Positions 19,539-32,374 of a DNA stretch of 64,000 nucleotides are shown here, piece by piece. Origin of the DNA: Annona cherimola (Eukaryota > Streptophyta > Magnoliopsida > Magnoliales > Annonaceae); the NCBI GenBank assembly GCA_030490835.1, contig CM059973.1, positions 86,377,141 through 86,441,140 of the forward strand. Reading direction: 5' to 3'. A model generated the notes under the pieces. It made no database searches. It was not told where the DNA came from and was given only the letters and a program-made list of their open reading frames with translations. Position 1 is the stretch's first letter. Every line of letters begins with the position of its first letter. The translations under genes and the position numbers were made by a program.

Positions 19539-20042
19539 ATAAAGATATAGGAGTTACAGTTTAGTGTATTTGTATTTTTTGCCACCACAAATTCCTCATG
19601 CAAAGTGCAGCCGCCGAGAGTTGAACCGAAGTCATCCAGCACAACGGGTATGACTCTGAACTGGCAGTTTTTTTGAATTTTAAATGTAAAAAAAAAAATC
19701 ATCCCACCAATCATTTGCACGTAGAAATGAGCTGCATTTTTTAAATTCCAAAAAATTATATATAATCAAGAAATTGTAAATTTTCATGGATAAAATGTTT
19801 ATTCTTGGGCCATACGTGTGTGGCAAAATTTTTTTTTAAAAAATAAAAAATAAAAGAAAACGGCCCACACGATAGAAAGCAAAAATTATCAACGCATCAA
19901 AATTCCAAAAAACTCCCCATGGCCATAAAAATCTACTAGTCCCGAGCTTCTAAGCCAGCAGTAGAAATCAGACCATCCTACCAAGCGGCACAGCAGCCTT
20001 CTTTCGCTCTGCCCCAAAACCCCCCCGTAAACCCCAACAAAG

Positions 20043-20657
20043 ATGAGCTCCTACAACGGCAATTCCTCTTCTTCCTTCGACAATCTCATGCTCCAAAGTC
20101 TCATGGGCAGGCTCCAACTCCGCCCTCCATACCTACATACCAACTCCTTCCTCTCCCAATCCCTCTCCGACTTCCTTGCCGACCGCCCCATCTCTCCCTC
20201 CGACGACGAAGACGAAGACGATGATTCAGAAAAGACCATTCTCTCCAAAGAGGAATCCAAGCTCGAGAAGGCCATCGTCCGCCTTATCCTTGCAGGCGAC
20301 ACCGAGTCCCTGAAGCCCAATTCAGGCCAGGCCGTCACGGTCGGCGATCACCACATCTGCGTCGGCTTTCATGAAGAAAAGGGATCCGATTATCGGGTAT
20401 GGGAGTGGCACGGGCACATCATGCTCTTCGATGAGGAGAACGGATACACACCTGAGTATATATATGGGAATTACTTCGAGAAACGGGCACCGGTAGCGGC
20501 GGGCTCACGCGAGAGGGTTAGTGGAAAGGAGGAGGAAGAGGAGGGAGAGACGGAAAGCGGTGGAGGGAACCTTGGACTGCGGGAGCTTATCGGAGGAGCA
20601 GGTGAGGTAAATGGTCGGGTTCTTAGGAGAAATCTGAATGTTGGTTCGCGAAGGTAA
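20043..20657 (+). CDS. Conserved plant protein of unknown function, 204 aa
   Basis: An intact frame from ATG to TAA. Residues 1-45 are Ser/Leu-rich, 53-62 an acidic Asp/Glu run, and about 73-155 the conserved core with EKAIVRLILAGD, GQAVTVGDHHICVGFHEE, YRVWEWHGHIMLFDEENGY and EYIYGNYFEK. I recall this core from uncharacterised plant-specific proteins; no activity is known to me. A Glu-rich stretch then leads to GNLGLRELI and a basic end. The terminal codons overlap an excellent splice donor (AAG then GTAAGG, exon end 20653). Splicing to an acceptor at 21401 would replace the stop and extend the frame through 21402-21654, giving 287 aa. The extension does not look conserved, so I prefer the unspliced end with the intron in the 3' UTR. 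The coding part is GC-rich compared with its flanks. Confidence 0.85.
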   Translation: MSSYNGNSSSSFDNLMLQSLMGRLQLRPPYLHTNSFLSQSLSDFLADRPISPSDDEDEDDDSEKTILSKEESKLEKAIVRLILAGDTESLKPNSGQAVTVGDHHICVGFHEEKGSDYRVWEWHGHIMLFDEENGYTPEYIYGNYFEKRAPVAAGSRERVSGKEEEEEGETESGGGNLGLRELIGGAGEVNGRVLRRNLNVGSRR

Positions 20658-23529
20658 GGCCGTTTTTAGTTGTTTTGATGCAGTCTGTCATTGTAATTGA
20701 TGGTTATGGGTTCAAACTAAGATTACCCACGCTGGGATTTTGACGTTGTTTTTCTTTCACCCTCTATTGCCTATTAGTTTGTGTGCTGAATTGGCCGAAA
20801 AGGGTTTTATCTATGTCTAATTTTTATTTTGGAATCCTTTTCTTTGGGTACTTCAATGAATGACTATGAAAGTTCAATATACTAATCCAGCAGTTATTTT
20901 TTTCCTGTGGGAGTGAAAAAATTATTGAACGTGTTGGTTGTTGAGCATATTTTGTTGCTTATGGTTCTGTGGCATTTCAGTGTTTATTTGTTGATTCCCC
21001 AACATGGATTTTGTTGAGGAAGGTGCTTAAAATCTAAATGGATGTTTGCTGGAATGTAACTTTAATGTTACTACTTTTTGGCTTGGGTGCTTCTTATGAA
21101 CTTGTGAATTTATATCATTTGTCTCAATTACATATTCTTGGATTGAGAATCCAATGCCTTTTTTGCCATTGCGGATGCATCTTGTTAATCTTGGACCACT
21201 TGATTGGCTTTGTGAAAACAAGTGTAACAATGACCTTCGTTCTGCAAACTTCCAAGTCATGTCTGGAGAGTGAATTCTGTAATCTGAATGATTGATGCTA
21301 CTGTCCATCAATTTTCATATGGATCTTATCTCTGCCTATCAGTAACTTCACCAGTGAGTTTACACTTCACAACCCTTTTATTGTGGGAGTTTCAATTCTA
21401 GGCAGATGGCGGGTAATGGGATATTCTCAATCATGTTGATTGTTTGTGGTAAAACCCGGTCCCTATTCCCTAATGCCAATTCAATGTCCGAGTTCATAAT
21501 GCAGACTACAGCACACATTATTGAGAGCTCCTGCCGTCACAAGAATCGTGTATTGGAAATGAGTTTTTATCAGCAAGGGATGTCTAATGTTAACATCCAG
21601 TTGATTGCAGATCTTGAGGTTTTGCAGCAAGAACTTGGAAATTATTCATACTAATCATGGTTCGTAGATGTCTATTGTGATGCTTTTTTGTTGTTGTGGG
21701 GAGACAGTCACCTTGATAATTGGTGTTTGGTAAGAGTTGATTGATTGATTTAAGTCACTTTTTGACATGATATTCATAAAGCATTTAGGTATGGTATTTG
21801 GAAATATAGTGGTTTTAAAAAATCACCATTCATGAAAACAGTAAAGTTGGATGTGATTGCTTATTTTCATAATTAGCGATTGTGCTGTTCTTATCTCTGA
21901 AGTGCATCTTTATCTGAGTGACTCCTCCATTAGAAATTGAGATGGGTGCAAAATGGCTGTTTGGGATGAGATCCTTTTCTGGATACTTGGCATTCAACAG
22001 AAGATGTAATGAAGATCAGAAATGACACCAGTCAGAAGAGATGAATCTATTCTGATAGGAAATTATAAGAGACTAGTGGAACACTGAAAAGAACTTGGTT
22101 AAAAGTTATTAGAAAAGACATGGAAGTTCTTGAACTTAACGAGGTCACATAACTCAAACAAGGACTCAACAGTATCCGTTTTAAATTTATAGTTATTAAA
22201 TCATAAAAAATGTGTACAGAGCTTGAAATGCAACTAAACAGAAAAATGAGGTTGCTAAATGGTTAAAAATAAGTCAAGAAAAAAATCTAAATTATTGAAG
22301 AAAAAAACAATTTAAGTATTTGAAATTGCTAATGCTACCTCAAGTACCCGCAAGTGTACCCATCTAGGTTGGTTCTAAGTACTCATGGTACGGAACCTGC
22401 CCTACTCCATTTGAGAGTATGGGTGCTTTTTCCTACCCTACCCTATTTGAGAGATGGGTGATTTTTCCTACCCTACCCTACTTAAATTACAGTGGATTTG
22501 GTGGATACCTATAGGTACCTTACCGAAGTTGCACAATTTAAAATTTTTTTTTTGATGATGTTGGATATTTAAAGAATGAATGTCCGATGATACATGGTGC
22601 ATCATGATAGTGATTCCTGCAATAATCCAATGTCTGTTTTTGCAATCTATCAAATATGTGGTGCATGCTTGCCTCTATCTTCTAAAAGGAATGAATGAAA
22701 AGAAAAGCATGTATACATGTTTTATTAAAAAATTAATTAACCATTGTTGCAAGTTTCTAGATTTCCCCACATAGAAAATAAAACATGATCATGAGTTTTT
22801 TTTTTTTTTTTTAACTTGTTAATTTCTATTTTGACTGTTCTGTGGAAGATGATGAAATCAGCTTATGGTGTGTGAAAATATTCTTAAAGAGAAAGAAGCA
22901 ACAACAGCTTGTCATCATTTTTGTTGGACATCAGCTTCATGTTACAGTGAGCCATAGTTGTAGTTAGGACATGGATGGCAGTTTGACCAGACAAAAACTG
23001 AGTTGTTGTTTTCATTTCTCTACGCTTATGTGAAGCATTCAATGTTTGAACTCTGTTTGAGCACCAGCAATTACTGTAATTAGTTTTATTGCATGTTTAT
23101 TGTCTATAGTTATTTGAATCTAGTCAGGAATTGAATATCACTGGAGTCTATACTTTCCGCTAATTACCCAAAGATCAGTATGTATCTTAACTTTCATCTG
23201 ATAACCATATCCTTGATCAAGAGTAGAACATCATGCATTTTCTTTTTAAATTTCCACTTGAAGAGTGTGTAACTAAATGGTGGGCGGGCTAAGGTAATGC
23301 ATTTGATTCGAAAAAATCTAGTCCTTATCTCTATCTAGAGGTTCGATCATTTTCTTCTTATTGGAGATAGCACCGAATTTTAATCTTTTATGAACTGTAT
23401 TCTTTGTCAGTTAAAGCAATAAATAATTAAATATTCTGATGAAATGGTATTTGTTTTCCGCATGCAAACGGTCCTGATTTAAGAATGTTGTTTGTTAGCT
23501 TGACCTGTTGAAAATTGAGATGGTTTTTG
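20658..23529 (+). other. 3' UTR/intron and intergenic DNA
   Basis: 20654-21401 has the form of an intron (GTAAGG to TTCTAG), and 21402-21660 is its downstream exon, probably mostly 3' UTR. Beyond 21700 no gene is supported. 22333-22520 holds CCTACCCTACCC-type repeats that may be an old transposon end. Confidence 0.5.
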
Positions 23530-23805
23530 CGTGTGTTTGGAAAGTGGTAAAATTTTTTAAGGAAAAGTTTTTGGTGTAAAAGTTTTTAAATTGGAGAAAA
23601 TGATATAATATGATTGGGGTAACATGAAGTGTAAAGAGAATAAAGTTAAAATAGATAGTTTAATTATATGAGTAATAGTGTAAAAATGATTGAAAAGTGT
23701 GGTATTTGTATAGAAAGATGTGAAAAAAATGACTAAAAATAGAATAATTGTGGCGAGCGAAAAATTTTAGATTGTAAAGTTTTTGTGTAAAAAATGTGTT
23801 AATGC
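23530..23805. mobile_element. Decayed Harbinger-like MITE
   Basis: Begins GTGTGTTTGGAAAGTGG and shares the family's internal phrase GAGAATAAAGTTAAAATAGA. The right end is degenerate and boundaries are approximate. Confidence 0.6.
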
Positions 23806-24221
23806 ATTCAGCTAGAAAATCATACCTTTGCTGGGAACTCTTGTTACTTTCCAAGTCTCTAATTAACGAATCAGATACCATGGGAATGAGCATTGGTTTT
23901 GGTTGTCACTGCGCTTGAATGGCTGTTTGAATTAGGTGAGAATAGTAACATTTGTTGTCTACTTGTTGAGGTTGGCTTGTTCGTGCATGTTCAAGTGACA
24001 AATTTTTTATAATTAGTATTGTTCCTGCTTTTATGTTGGTTACCACTTATCAGTCGAGCTTAAATGTTGGAATAATGCGAGTGTAGACTTGTCGGAAGAC
24101 CACAAAATGGGGTTTCCTTTTACAATATTTTTCTGGTGTTTGGCAACTCACGGATTCACATTTATAGGGACAAAATATAAAGAAATAAGTTGAACATCCG
24201 TGTTTACGGAAAGCTTAATTA

Positions 24222-24511
24222 GGGTGTGTTTGGTTGGAGGTAAAATTTTTGATGAAAAGTTTTAAAAGTAGAAGTTGTCAAATTGATAGAAAATGATGTG
24301 ATATAATAGGGGTAATGATGAGGAGTAAAGAGAATAAAGTTAAAATAGATAGGTTAGTTGTATGGGTAGTTGTGTAGAAATGATTGAAAAGTAGGGTAGT
24401 TTGTATAGAAAAATGTGAAAAATAATTAAAAAATAGAGCAGTTATGAAGAGTGAAAAGTTTTGGGTTAAAAAGTTTTAATTGACAAGTTTTGGCCCCAAA
24501 CAAACACACCC
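24222..24511. mobile_element. Harbinger/Tourist-like MITE, 290 bp
   Basis: Ends GGGTGTGTTTGGTTGG and CCAAACAAACACACCC, with TTA duplications at 24219-24221 and 24512-24514. It is one of the better preserved copies of the family also seen at 6119-6384. Confidence 0.88.
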
Positions 24512-24514
24512 TTA

Positions 24515-27045
24515 ATCAAGAAGCCTTGAGCACTGGACAACTTATACTTTGAGACATGATCATTTGCGCCCGGTTGTCAAGAATGTATTATTTTTTGTTT
24601 TTTTAATAAAAATGTTAATCTATGTTTATTTAATCAATAAACTAAAGTTTTAACATTCTTAAATTTATTGGATTTTTAAATATAAGGCATGATTATATAA
24701 ATGTCATATAAATATCAAATTGTCAAATGTGAATTTGTTAGATTTAAAACATCAAATTGTCAAATTATATGAATATCAAATCAAAGTAGAAGTACCGAAA
24801 GCATAACCTTTAAAGTCAATGAAATGCATTAATTTTCTTTTTTAAAAACTGTATATAATCTTCACGTGTTTGTGCTTTTTAATGATCCCCTCGCAATTCG
24901 AATTTGTACCACAAATGTATAAACGATGCCGTCTGCTTCTATATTTGTTGAGACCTGACTAGCTTCTCATTTTAGTCGCCATGCTATAAGATTAATGTTT
25001 GCTTACAGAGCATGGTTGATCGCTAGCTAGGCTTGACATCGTTTAGAGGACAAAAGATTGGTTATTTTCTGGAATCTCAAAGTGCCAGGATCCAAAACTT
25101 TTACATCGAGTTTCTTCTTAAAGATCTGCAAAACCAGCCTGACAATGGGTTGATTTAAGTTAGAAGTTTGGGAAATAGAGTCCTGGACCGACTTCTAAAA
25201 TTGGATTGGTGTGGAAATCCAATTTCAGATATATGAATGTAAATATAATGTTTTCCTTTTTCATAGCCCCTTATTTTTTCTCATCATTTCTAAATGTTAG
25301 TGTTGGGACTAAACATTTAAATCATAGTTGTCATAAATTTTTATTTAAAATCATTTCAAAAAAATTGACAATGTTAACTCAAAATTGCAACCTCACCCCC
25401 GATCCGATTTCTTCAAGTTAGTTTAACATGTAATTGAGAGAATGTCGATTCATGTACCAAGCGCGTTTATGAAAGTCTGATCATGAGATGTATAATTACA
25501 TTAAACCGGTGTGCTGATCTAAGCACTTCCTCTTCTTTCTCTTTCAGGACCGACCGTCATTCCAATGTCAAATTCCAATCACCCTACCACAATTTGCTTA
25601 AAAGTTGAACGACTGATATAAATTTCATGCGTATCATCCCAACTGTTTATTCATAAAAAAGCGAAATATGTTCTTGTCAGAATTCAAAGAGATTATAGAA
25701 GTTTGCAAAATTACGTCACAGTTGAATTATTTTATCTATCCTTATCAAACGCTCAAACGGACGTGTTCCAGATTCTAGCTACAGTCCTCTGGTATGGACG
25801 TATGTCAAATGAGGGCGGGAAAAACAAGTACATACAGCATATTTCATCGAAGCAGCATGTGAAACAATGTCATAGATGGATTAACCACTTAACCCCATGT
25901 ATATTCCTAATTGGGTTGTTTCATGCAGCAAGCTAGCTCCTTCTTTTCAATGAAAAAAAAAATATATATATATATATACATATATCCTTAGTTAATTCTA
26001 CTCAAGCATGATAGTTATATGCGTGTTCTAAGATCTAATGAAAAATACATATATCATTGTGCTCCATTAATTTTTTTTTGCTATGTGAAAATATTGAATT
26101 TCAATCAATATATTGAATATCATCAAGTGAGTCTAATGTCTTCTCTCTCTGTAATACGTGATTCAAAATGGGAAAAGTTGCCCATCATATTTTATACGAA
26201 TAAACACATTCAAGGTGAACAAATTATCTAGAAATGGACAATTTGTATTTATTTGACAAAGATTATTGCATTTTTTTTTTTTGTTGGTTTGGATGGAGGT
26301 TAATGTCCAACCCGTTTCAAACGCCGGACCTTTAATTTACACGTGCACACACCTATACATACCAATGTGTTGATATTACATAATATTTCAACATTAGCTA
26401 AAATAGAATTCTTAAATAAATTGAACTCTTGAGTTGTCAAAACTAAATGAATGACCAAAGAAATCAAGTTTTACTAAAGAAATCAAATTTTGTAGACACT
26501 GATAAAGCACTTAAAAAATGTACATATATACAATCATGTCTGAGTGGCACACTTCATCTGTTCTGATAATGGAGCAAACGTCGTATCAAATTCAAAGACA
26601 TCTCTTCTTCCAAATATTCTTGCACGTATACTTGGCAAGGGAATCAATGGTCGGCATACGCTTCGAATTCAAAGCCCTTAATTAGTTTGCCTGGTGTCGT
26701 GGTAGATATGATGCTTGTGTAATATTGAAAGCAACCTGAAGCAAAAAGATGAAGAGAAAAACTATTTCTTCACGGTAAGCTAAGCCAAATCTCATTAAAT
26801 ATTCGTCGTATTTTAGGATAAAGGTTCAAAGGGATGCAAGCAAAATCTTGAAAAAAATGTATCTGAATCAACCTCTCATTTCCCACAAATAGATTCTTGT
26901 TACTAAAGTCTCTTTTCAGTTGTGTACAGCTGCAAGATATTAGATATGCATGTGTCCATCAAAAACCTGCATGCACGTTTCTTCTACGTAACCTCAAAAC
27001 ATCAGGCGGTGCATGTACGGTCACGTACGAGTTCTAAATTATAGT
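24515..27045. other. Gene-empty AT-rich DNA
   Basis: No gene is supported. 24551-24700 has the left half of a MITE-like sequence beginning ATCATTTGCGCCCGGTT, similar to sequence at 44960. A (TA)n run lies near 25960-25980. The short open frames show no family signature. Confidence 0.5.
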
Positions 27046-27060
27046 GGCGATAACATAACT

Positions 27061-27303
27061 TTTTTTTTTATAAGTATTCATACAATACAATCTCAACTGT
27101 TATTGCAATTAAATTCTGAGACATTCTTACAATTTGCTAACAATTATCTACTACTTCTAAACTTTCCCACCGGTGGACGGCTCCTACAAACTTAAGGAGA
27201 CTTGCAACGCCACCACTTCATAAATCCTACGGGGGAGATTTGAACCCAGGACTACCTACTTGTAAGGTCATGTCCTGCACCACTGAGGCACGACCTCAGT
27301 GGC
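27061..27303 (-). mobile_element. Full-length tRNA-derived SINE, minus strand
   Basis: Read on the minus strand it begins with a tRNA-like GCCTCAGTGGTGCAGGAC (A-box region), has a B box GGGTTCAAATCTC, and ends in a short A run seen as Ts at 27061-27069. It is flanked by near-perfect 15-bp duplications GGCGATAACATAACT (27046-27060) and GGCGATAAGATAACT (27304-27318). It belongs to the same family as 11023-11243. Confidence 0.93.
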
Positions 27304-27318
27304 GGCGATAAGATAACT

Positions 27319-28927
27319 GAACTGCAAAAATTTTGTTTTATTTTAATGTAATGGTTTCCTAAAGGCTGGTTTATTTTATTAATTTAAAAAGGCCCAAAAA
27401 CCAGAATTATACAAGTGTGTGATGTTGTATTGCAGAAGTTCTGGCCAAGTACAAATTAATTGATCAACTAGCTACATTTTTTTGAGTTTTAATTAACTAG
27501 GTACATGTTTAGTAAATAGAGGGTTGATGTTGCGGGGCCATTGCTGTATTGCATCCCCAAGAAAATATCCCGGATATATATATATATATATAATCAATTT
27601 CTAATCAAGTTGTTTACGGGCGGGATAGATACGCTGCTGAGAAGTGAATTTCTCACAAACCCACCTTCGAGAATACTCGATGGAGGTCTTTCTAATCTCT
27701 TAACATTTTTAAACATATTTTAAATTATATATAGTTAATTTTAAAACTTACAAATAGTATTTGTCCTCTCTCGAATGGCAATGCTTTTTTTTTTCTTTTT
27801 TCTTTTTTTTTTTGAAAAAAAAATCGCCTGATAAGCGATATATCCAAGTTTGAAATTGGGCACTACAAAAAACATGTAGAGATGGTTACCCACAAGAAAA
27901 CAAAAGGTAGGAATAAAGAATACCAGATATTGTTTGCCATTTTTACTTCAACTGAGTCAACCTTTTTTTTTTTTTTTTTTCTTACGTTTTCCGCCGAATG
28001 AAAAACGTCCGGCCCTCTTTATTTATTTATTATTGGTTTCTTTCACATCCTTAAGAACCATACCTCAGATCAATCTGGACCGTTGATCCTCGATCTCACA
28101 GAAAAAAAAAAAAAAAAAAAAAAAAAAGATATCCACCCGAAGCCGTCTTCGAAGATTCATTCCTTAGTAAGCTTGGCGTTATTCATCAACCATATCTTTA
28201 TTCTTCTAACTTTAAAGCGCGAGCTTAAGGTACTTGCGCAGCAGGAACACATAAAAAAAAAAAAAAAAAGGGTACTTGCGCAGGAACAACGAAGGGAAAA
28301 TTGCACACGCACATATAACTTTTGGTTGACAGTCTTCTTGTCTCCACAATAAATCAAAAATTTTTTGAATATCCACAACATTTCACTCATAATTCCTCTG
28401 GTACCCATGCTGAAATTTCCGAACAAAAAATTTTCATCTTCTCCTGTGGAGTACACTTGGAACATTTCTTGAATGATCGTGGCCGTTCATAAATCTCGTG
28501 CTTATCTTTTGAGTTCTTCTCATTTCTCGAAGAATTAGCAGAACGTACATGAGGCGAACGGTTGAGATTTCGTCTTCTGTCGCGGCTTCTATTGCAATAG
28601 CATTAGGACGCTGGACGCCACACGTGGGTGTGATGCAGACCGTTCCCGCTGTGGGCCGCACCTTACCATAGCGGGCAGCATTTAAACGCCAGGAAGAGTA
28701 CATCGGATGCTGCTAGTTTGGTGGTGCATTGAATGTTTATTTCAACCATGTTCCGATTCAGTTATAATCAGTCCGCCTATATATTAAAATTTTGCCTTCA
28801 CCGGACGTACTGTGGTCAGATAGCTCCAGCTAGTCTCACTAATTCAGATATTTTTAAAGAATAAATGAAATTATATTTTTAGATTAATTAATGATGTTAA
28901 TATTTAATCTAATATACTATATTCATA
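27319..28927. other. Non-coding DNA with homopolymer runs
   Basis: No gene is supported. There are long A or T runs near 27785-27820, 27963-27982, 28101-28127 and 28253-28269. A G-box-like CACGTG lies near 28621. The open frame on the minus strand at 28434-28703 shows nothing recognisable. Confidence 0.5.
28229..28290. repeat. Short direct repeat flanking a bare poly(A) run
   Basis: GGTACTTGCGCAGCAGGAAC at 28229-28248 and GGTACTTGCGCAGGAACAAC at 28271-28290 flank 17 A residues and GG. It looks like a target duplication around an insertion that delivered almost only a poly(A) tail. Confidence 0.6.
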
Positions 28928-28936
28928 TATAATTAA

Positions 28937-29903
28937 GAGGAATGATCTTTTTAGTCCGGGCTAAGTAAATGTCTCACTTACCCCATTTCAAAAATCCTAT
29001 TTAAAATAATTTTTTTTACTTTTCTCTTCGTACCCATGTTTATATAAGTATATTTAATATATAAATTAAGTTTTACCATTTTTGGATATGTGTATATATT
29101 TTTTTAGATTTTTAAAAATAATGGTATTTTAAATACATATATACACATAGATGTTTAAAAATCTCAAAAAAATAGATAAACATATTCAAAAATGGTAAAA
29201 CTTGATTTATATGTTAAATACACTTAGATAAACAAGTGCACGAAGAAAAAAGTAAAAAAAAAAAAAATTGTTGTAAATAGGTTTTTTAAGGTGGGTTAAG
29301 TATGACTAGGGGTGTTAATGGTCATGGTCAACCCGTTAACCCGCTCGTTTAACCCGTTAATAAATGGATTTGGGTTGGAATTTTTGAATAAATGAGTTAT
29401 GATCCGCCAACCCGTTCAACTATTTAATTAAATAAACGGATTAGGGTTGAGGCTTCGCAACCCGCCAACCCGTTTATTTAACTCGTTCAACCCGTATAAC
29501 TCATTTAATATAATATATTATAATATATATGTAATATTTATAACAGGAATTGGCATTAAAGAGATGCCTTGATATTGGAGTTGATGTTTTTAAGCTAAAA
29601 TAAATTAAATTCACGTATGTTAGCTTCGAATAATTTAATTTATTTAAATTTACAGACTTTATTAAAGATTTTTAGTATGAAAATTAGTAACAAACACAAC
29701 CCGTTAACAACCCGTTAACCCATTTATTAAATGGGTTGTAAATGGGTTAGGGTTGAAGTTTTTTAAATTGGTTAATAAACGGATTAGGGTTGAGATATAT
29801 TAAATGGGTTAGGTTTAGGATTAGGCTCCAACCCGTTCAACCCGATCCGTTAACACCCCTAAGTATGACATTTACTTAGCCCGGGCTAACAGGATCACTC
29901 GTC
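28937..29903. mobile_element. Long-TIR Mutator-like MITE split by a hAT insertion
   Basis: Outer ends GAGGAATGATC and GGATCACTCGTC match the family at 14578-14979, with inner motifs AGTCCGGGCTAAGTAAATG and CATTTACTTAGCCCGGGCTA. Flanks TATAATTAA (28928-28936) and TTTAATTAA (29904-29912) agree at 8 of 9. Removing the nested hAT and one 8-bp duplication leaves 404 bp, close to the 402 bp of the intact sister copy. Confidence 0.9.
29307..29861. mobile_element. hAT-like element, 555 bp, nested in a MITE
   Basis: Perfect 12-bp inverted ends TAGGGGTGTTAA and TTAACACCCCTA with perfect 8-bp duplications AGTATGAC (29299-29306 and 29862-29869), the hAT signature. The subterminal regions are packed with CAACCCGTT-type repeats. 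It is an internally deleted relative of the element at 50561-52047, to which both ends are clearly homologous. There is no coding capacity. Confidence 0.93.
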
Positions 29904-29912
29904 TTTAATTAA

Positions 29913-32366
29913 TTTAACTTTCAAAACGTCCTATTAATTTTTCTGTAATTTTTTATCATTAGAATAATAGATTCTAAGTTTAATGTGTACTACTAACAAT
30001 TGTAAATATTAGACTTTATGAATATTTAAATGATTTAAAATAATGAAATATCATAACATTTAATGTTAAGGTTACCTATTAGAACCGATTTAATTAACTA
30101 TCTAAACGAGATTTAACCAAACCAGTAGACTGCCTTCTCCGGCTTATTTCCATGTCCTCATTTTTTATGTTGACCCATGTCTCTAAGGAAATCATTGATC
30201 CACACCGTCTATTGATTCCAATACCATAATGCATTTCCCAAAATGAAAAAACAATAATAGCATTAATAATATAACGATTTTTTAGTACATAAAGGTCTAA
30301 ATGCTTTTTTTTTTTTTTTGAAGAGCATCTAAATGCATGTTAGATGTTTTTAATCTTATTGAACTAATCAAAAATAATGTGTAGAACTTGATCGACGGCA
30401 TAGATTATTCCCATGGCTGCAAAGCCTCAAAAAGAAATTCGAATTGCGGTTTACCTAATCATTTCCGCATATAGCTGAGGAAATTTATATTTAGACCCCA
30501 TTTTTGCAGACGCATTTCCCATCTTGGGAGTGCTATCTCATTTTTGTACCATTGTCATTAAACCAACATATTGGAAAATGGAGTGCGCAAATTAATGAGC
30601 AACTACTTTTACACATCGATGACGAGGATCGTAAAAATAACAATAATTATTTATTAATAAATTAAGATAAAAGAGGCAGCCAAGAAGACCAAAATTTAAT
30701 TTTAGAAAACAAAAAGACTGTTAAATAATTAATTTCTCAAAAGACACATCACATATGTTGATGTACGTGGACCCGTAAACCCGTTCAAGAGTTTTTTTTA
30801 TTTTGATTTCTGTGCAAGTAATTAGGCCTAAAATTTTAAAATCGCTTCAACCATGCGAGGCTATTGTAATGACTGCAAGCACAGACTATACGCATGAAAA
30901 ATAATGCAGCATTTTGGTTTCCAACCAGTCTCATTTTGTAGCCTCATTTTGTAGCTAGGAGGTTCCACAACGACTCATCTAATATTCAAAGTTGAATAAA
31001 AAAAAAAATGGCATTCATGCCCAAGCACCTGCATATGAAACTTCATCTGCAACCAGAGTACCAAGATGTGCAGTGACAGGAGCCTAGCTATTACACTCAA
31101 ATATCCTAGGTAACCTCATGATTTGAGCTGATCCTAGTTAAAAATTCTGATAAATTAGAGCAATCAAAAAATTTTTGAAGCCGCATAATTTTATGTTATT
31201 TTGTATGCCTTATATGAATATCTAATCAAGATAATTTTTACTCATAATTTTTACTCTCATCGTAAAGTATGTGAAAAAAAATAAATGAGATGTTTAGTTT
31301 TGATCTGAATAAAGCATGTAGTCAAGAGATTACATATAGAAAACTTGGGTGGTTATTGGTTGCATGCATTCATGAAAAACATTAAAAAAAAAATCAATAG
31401 GCTGTAGTATGGCACGAAAATAATGTGTGCATAAAATAAATAGGTTCTAATATGGCACAAAAATGATGTGTGTTGTTTCTCACCTGCTGCTTCCGAGAAT
31501 TGATTGGGCATCTCACATCTGCAATCATAAATTTTAAAGGAGTAACACAACCAATGTCAATGAGGCCCACAGTTTTAATGCTTTCAGTTTGACTGACAAG
31601 GGACACCCGCAAACAAGACTAATATGTATAGTGGCACAGGTGTGTAAATCTTCACAGTCTGTCTTCAAATCCAGATTATTCATTTATATAAATGCACTTA
31701 ACCTGGGGTGATTACACATGCCTTCTAATGACAATTAGTGCAACCTTAAAAGCCTTTTACTACGTGACAACAGCAAAAAGCCTGTTGAGTTTTGACCTCC
31801 ATGTCTGAATCTAGTCAACCATTTTTAAATTCGGAACCATGAATAATGCAATTTTTTTTATGTTCAAACGAGATTAGGGCGTCAAATTTCTAATGAGAAT
31901 GAAATATGGGGTAAAAAATATTCTACAATGGAAGGCCTTATATATATAAGAAAAAAATATATAATTATATATGATGGCTAGAAAGGTTACAACTATAAAG
32001 TCTGGAAATGTATGACAAAAACCTCAAATTTATGCATGTGCGCTTGTGGGTTCTTGTCTGGATTCTGTTCCTTGGTCCTTACGGTGGCAGATAGCCTTGG
32101 GTGTTGCGACTCGTCTTCGTTACAAGTGTTGCTTTGTTTAACTTGAATATTTTAAAATTATTCAAGAGAGCATGCGTAATGCTTATTATCTTGTGGCATG
32201 CTACAGCTCTATTGCATTGATATCCACTAACTAGTTTTCATTTTCATTTACAATACTATTATATTAACTACTATCATGGTGCGATCTTGAGCTTTATTCA
32301 GGGGTTTGCATTTTAAATGTTTTAACTATACATTTGTATTTTAAACTTTAAAATTTAATAATTAGC
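29913..32366. other. Gene-empty AT-rich DNA
   Basis: I see no supportable gene, RNA or complete transposon. The short open frames lack coding signatures. Confidence 0.5.
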
Positions 32367-32374
32367 ATTTTAAA

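Noticed and set aside
19560..19660. Possible minus-strand SINE with a GGTTCAACTC B-box-like motif
   Set aside because: No A box, poly(A) tail or target duplication could be demonstrated.
28434..28703. 89-codon minus-strand frame
   Set aside because: No recognisable family, no splice partners; only a nearby G-box-like motif.
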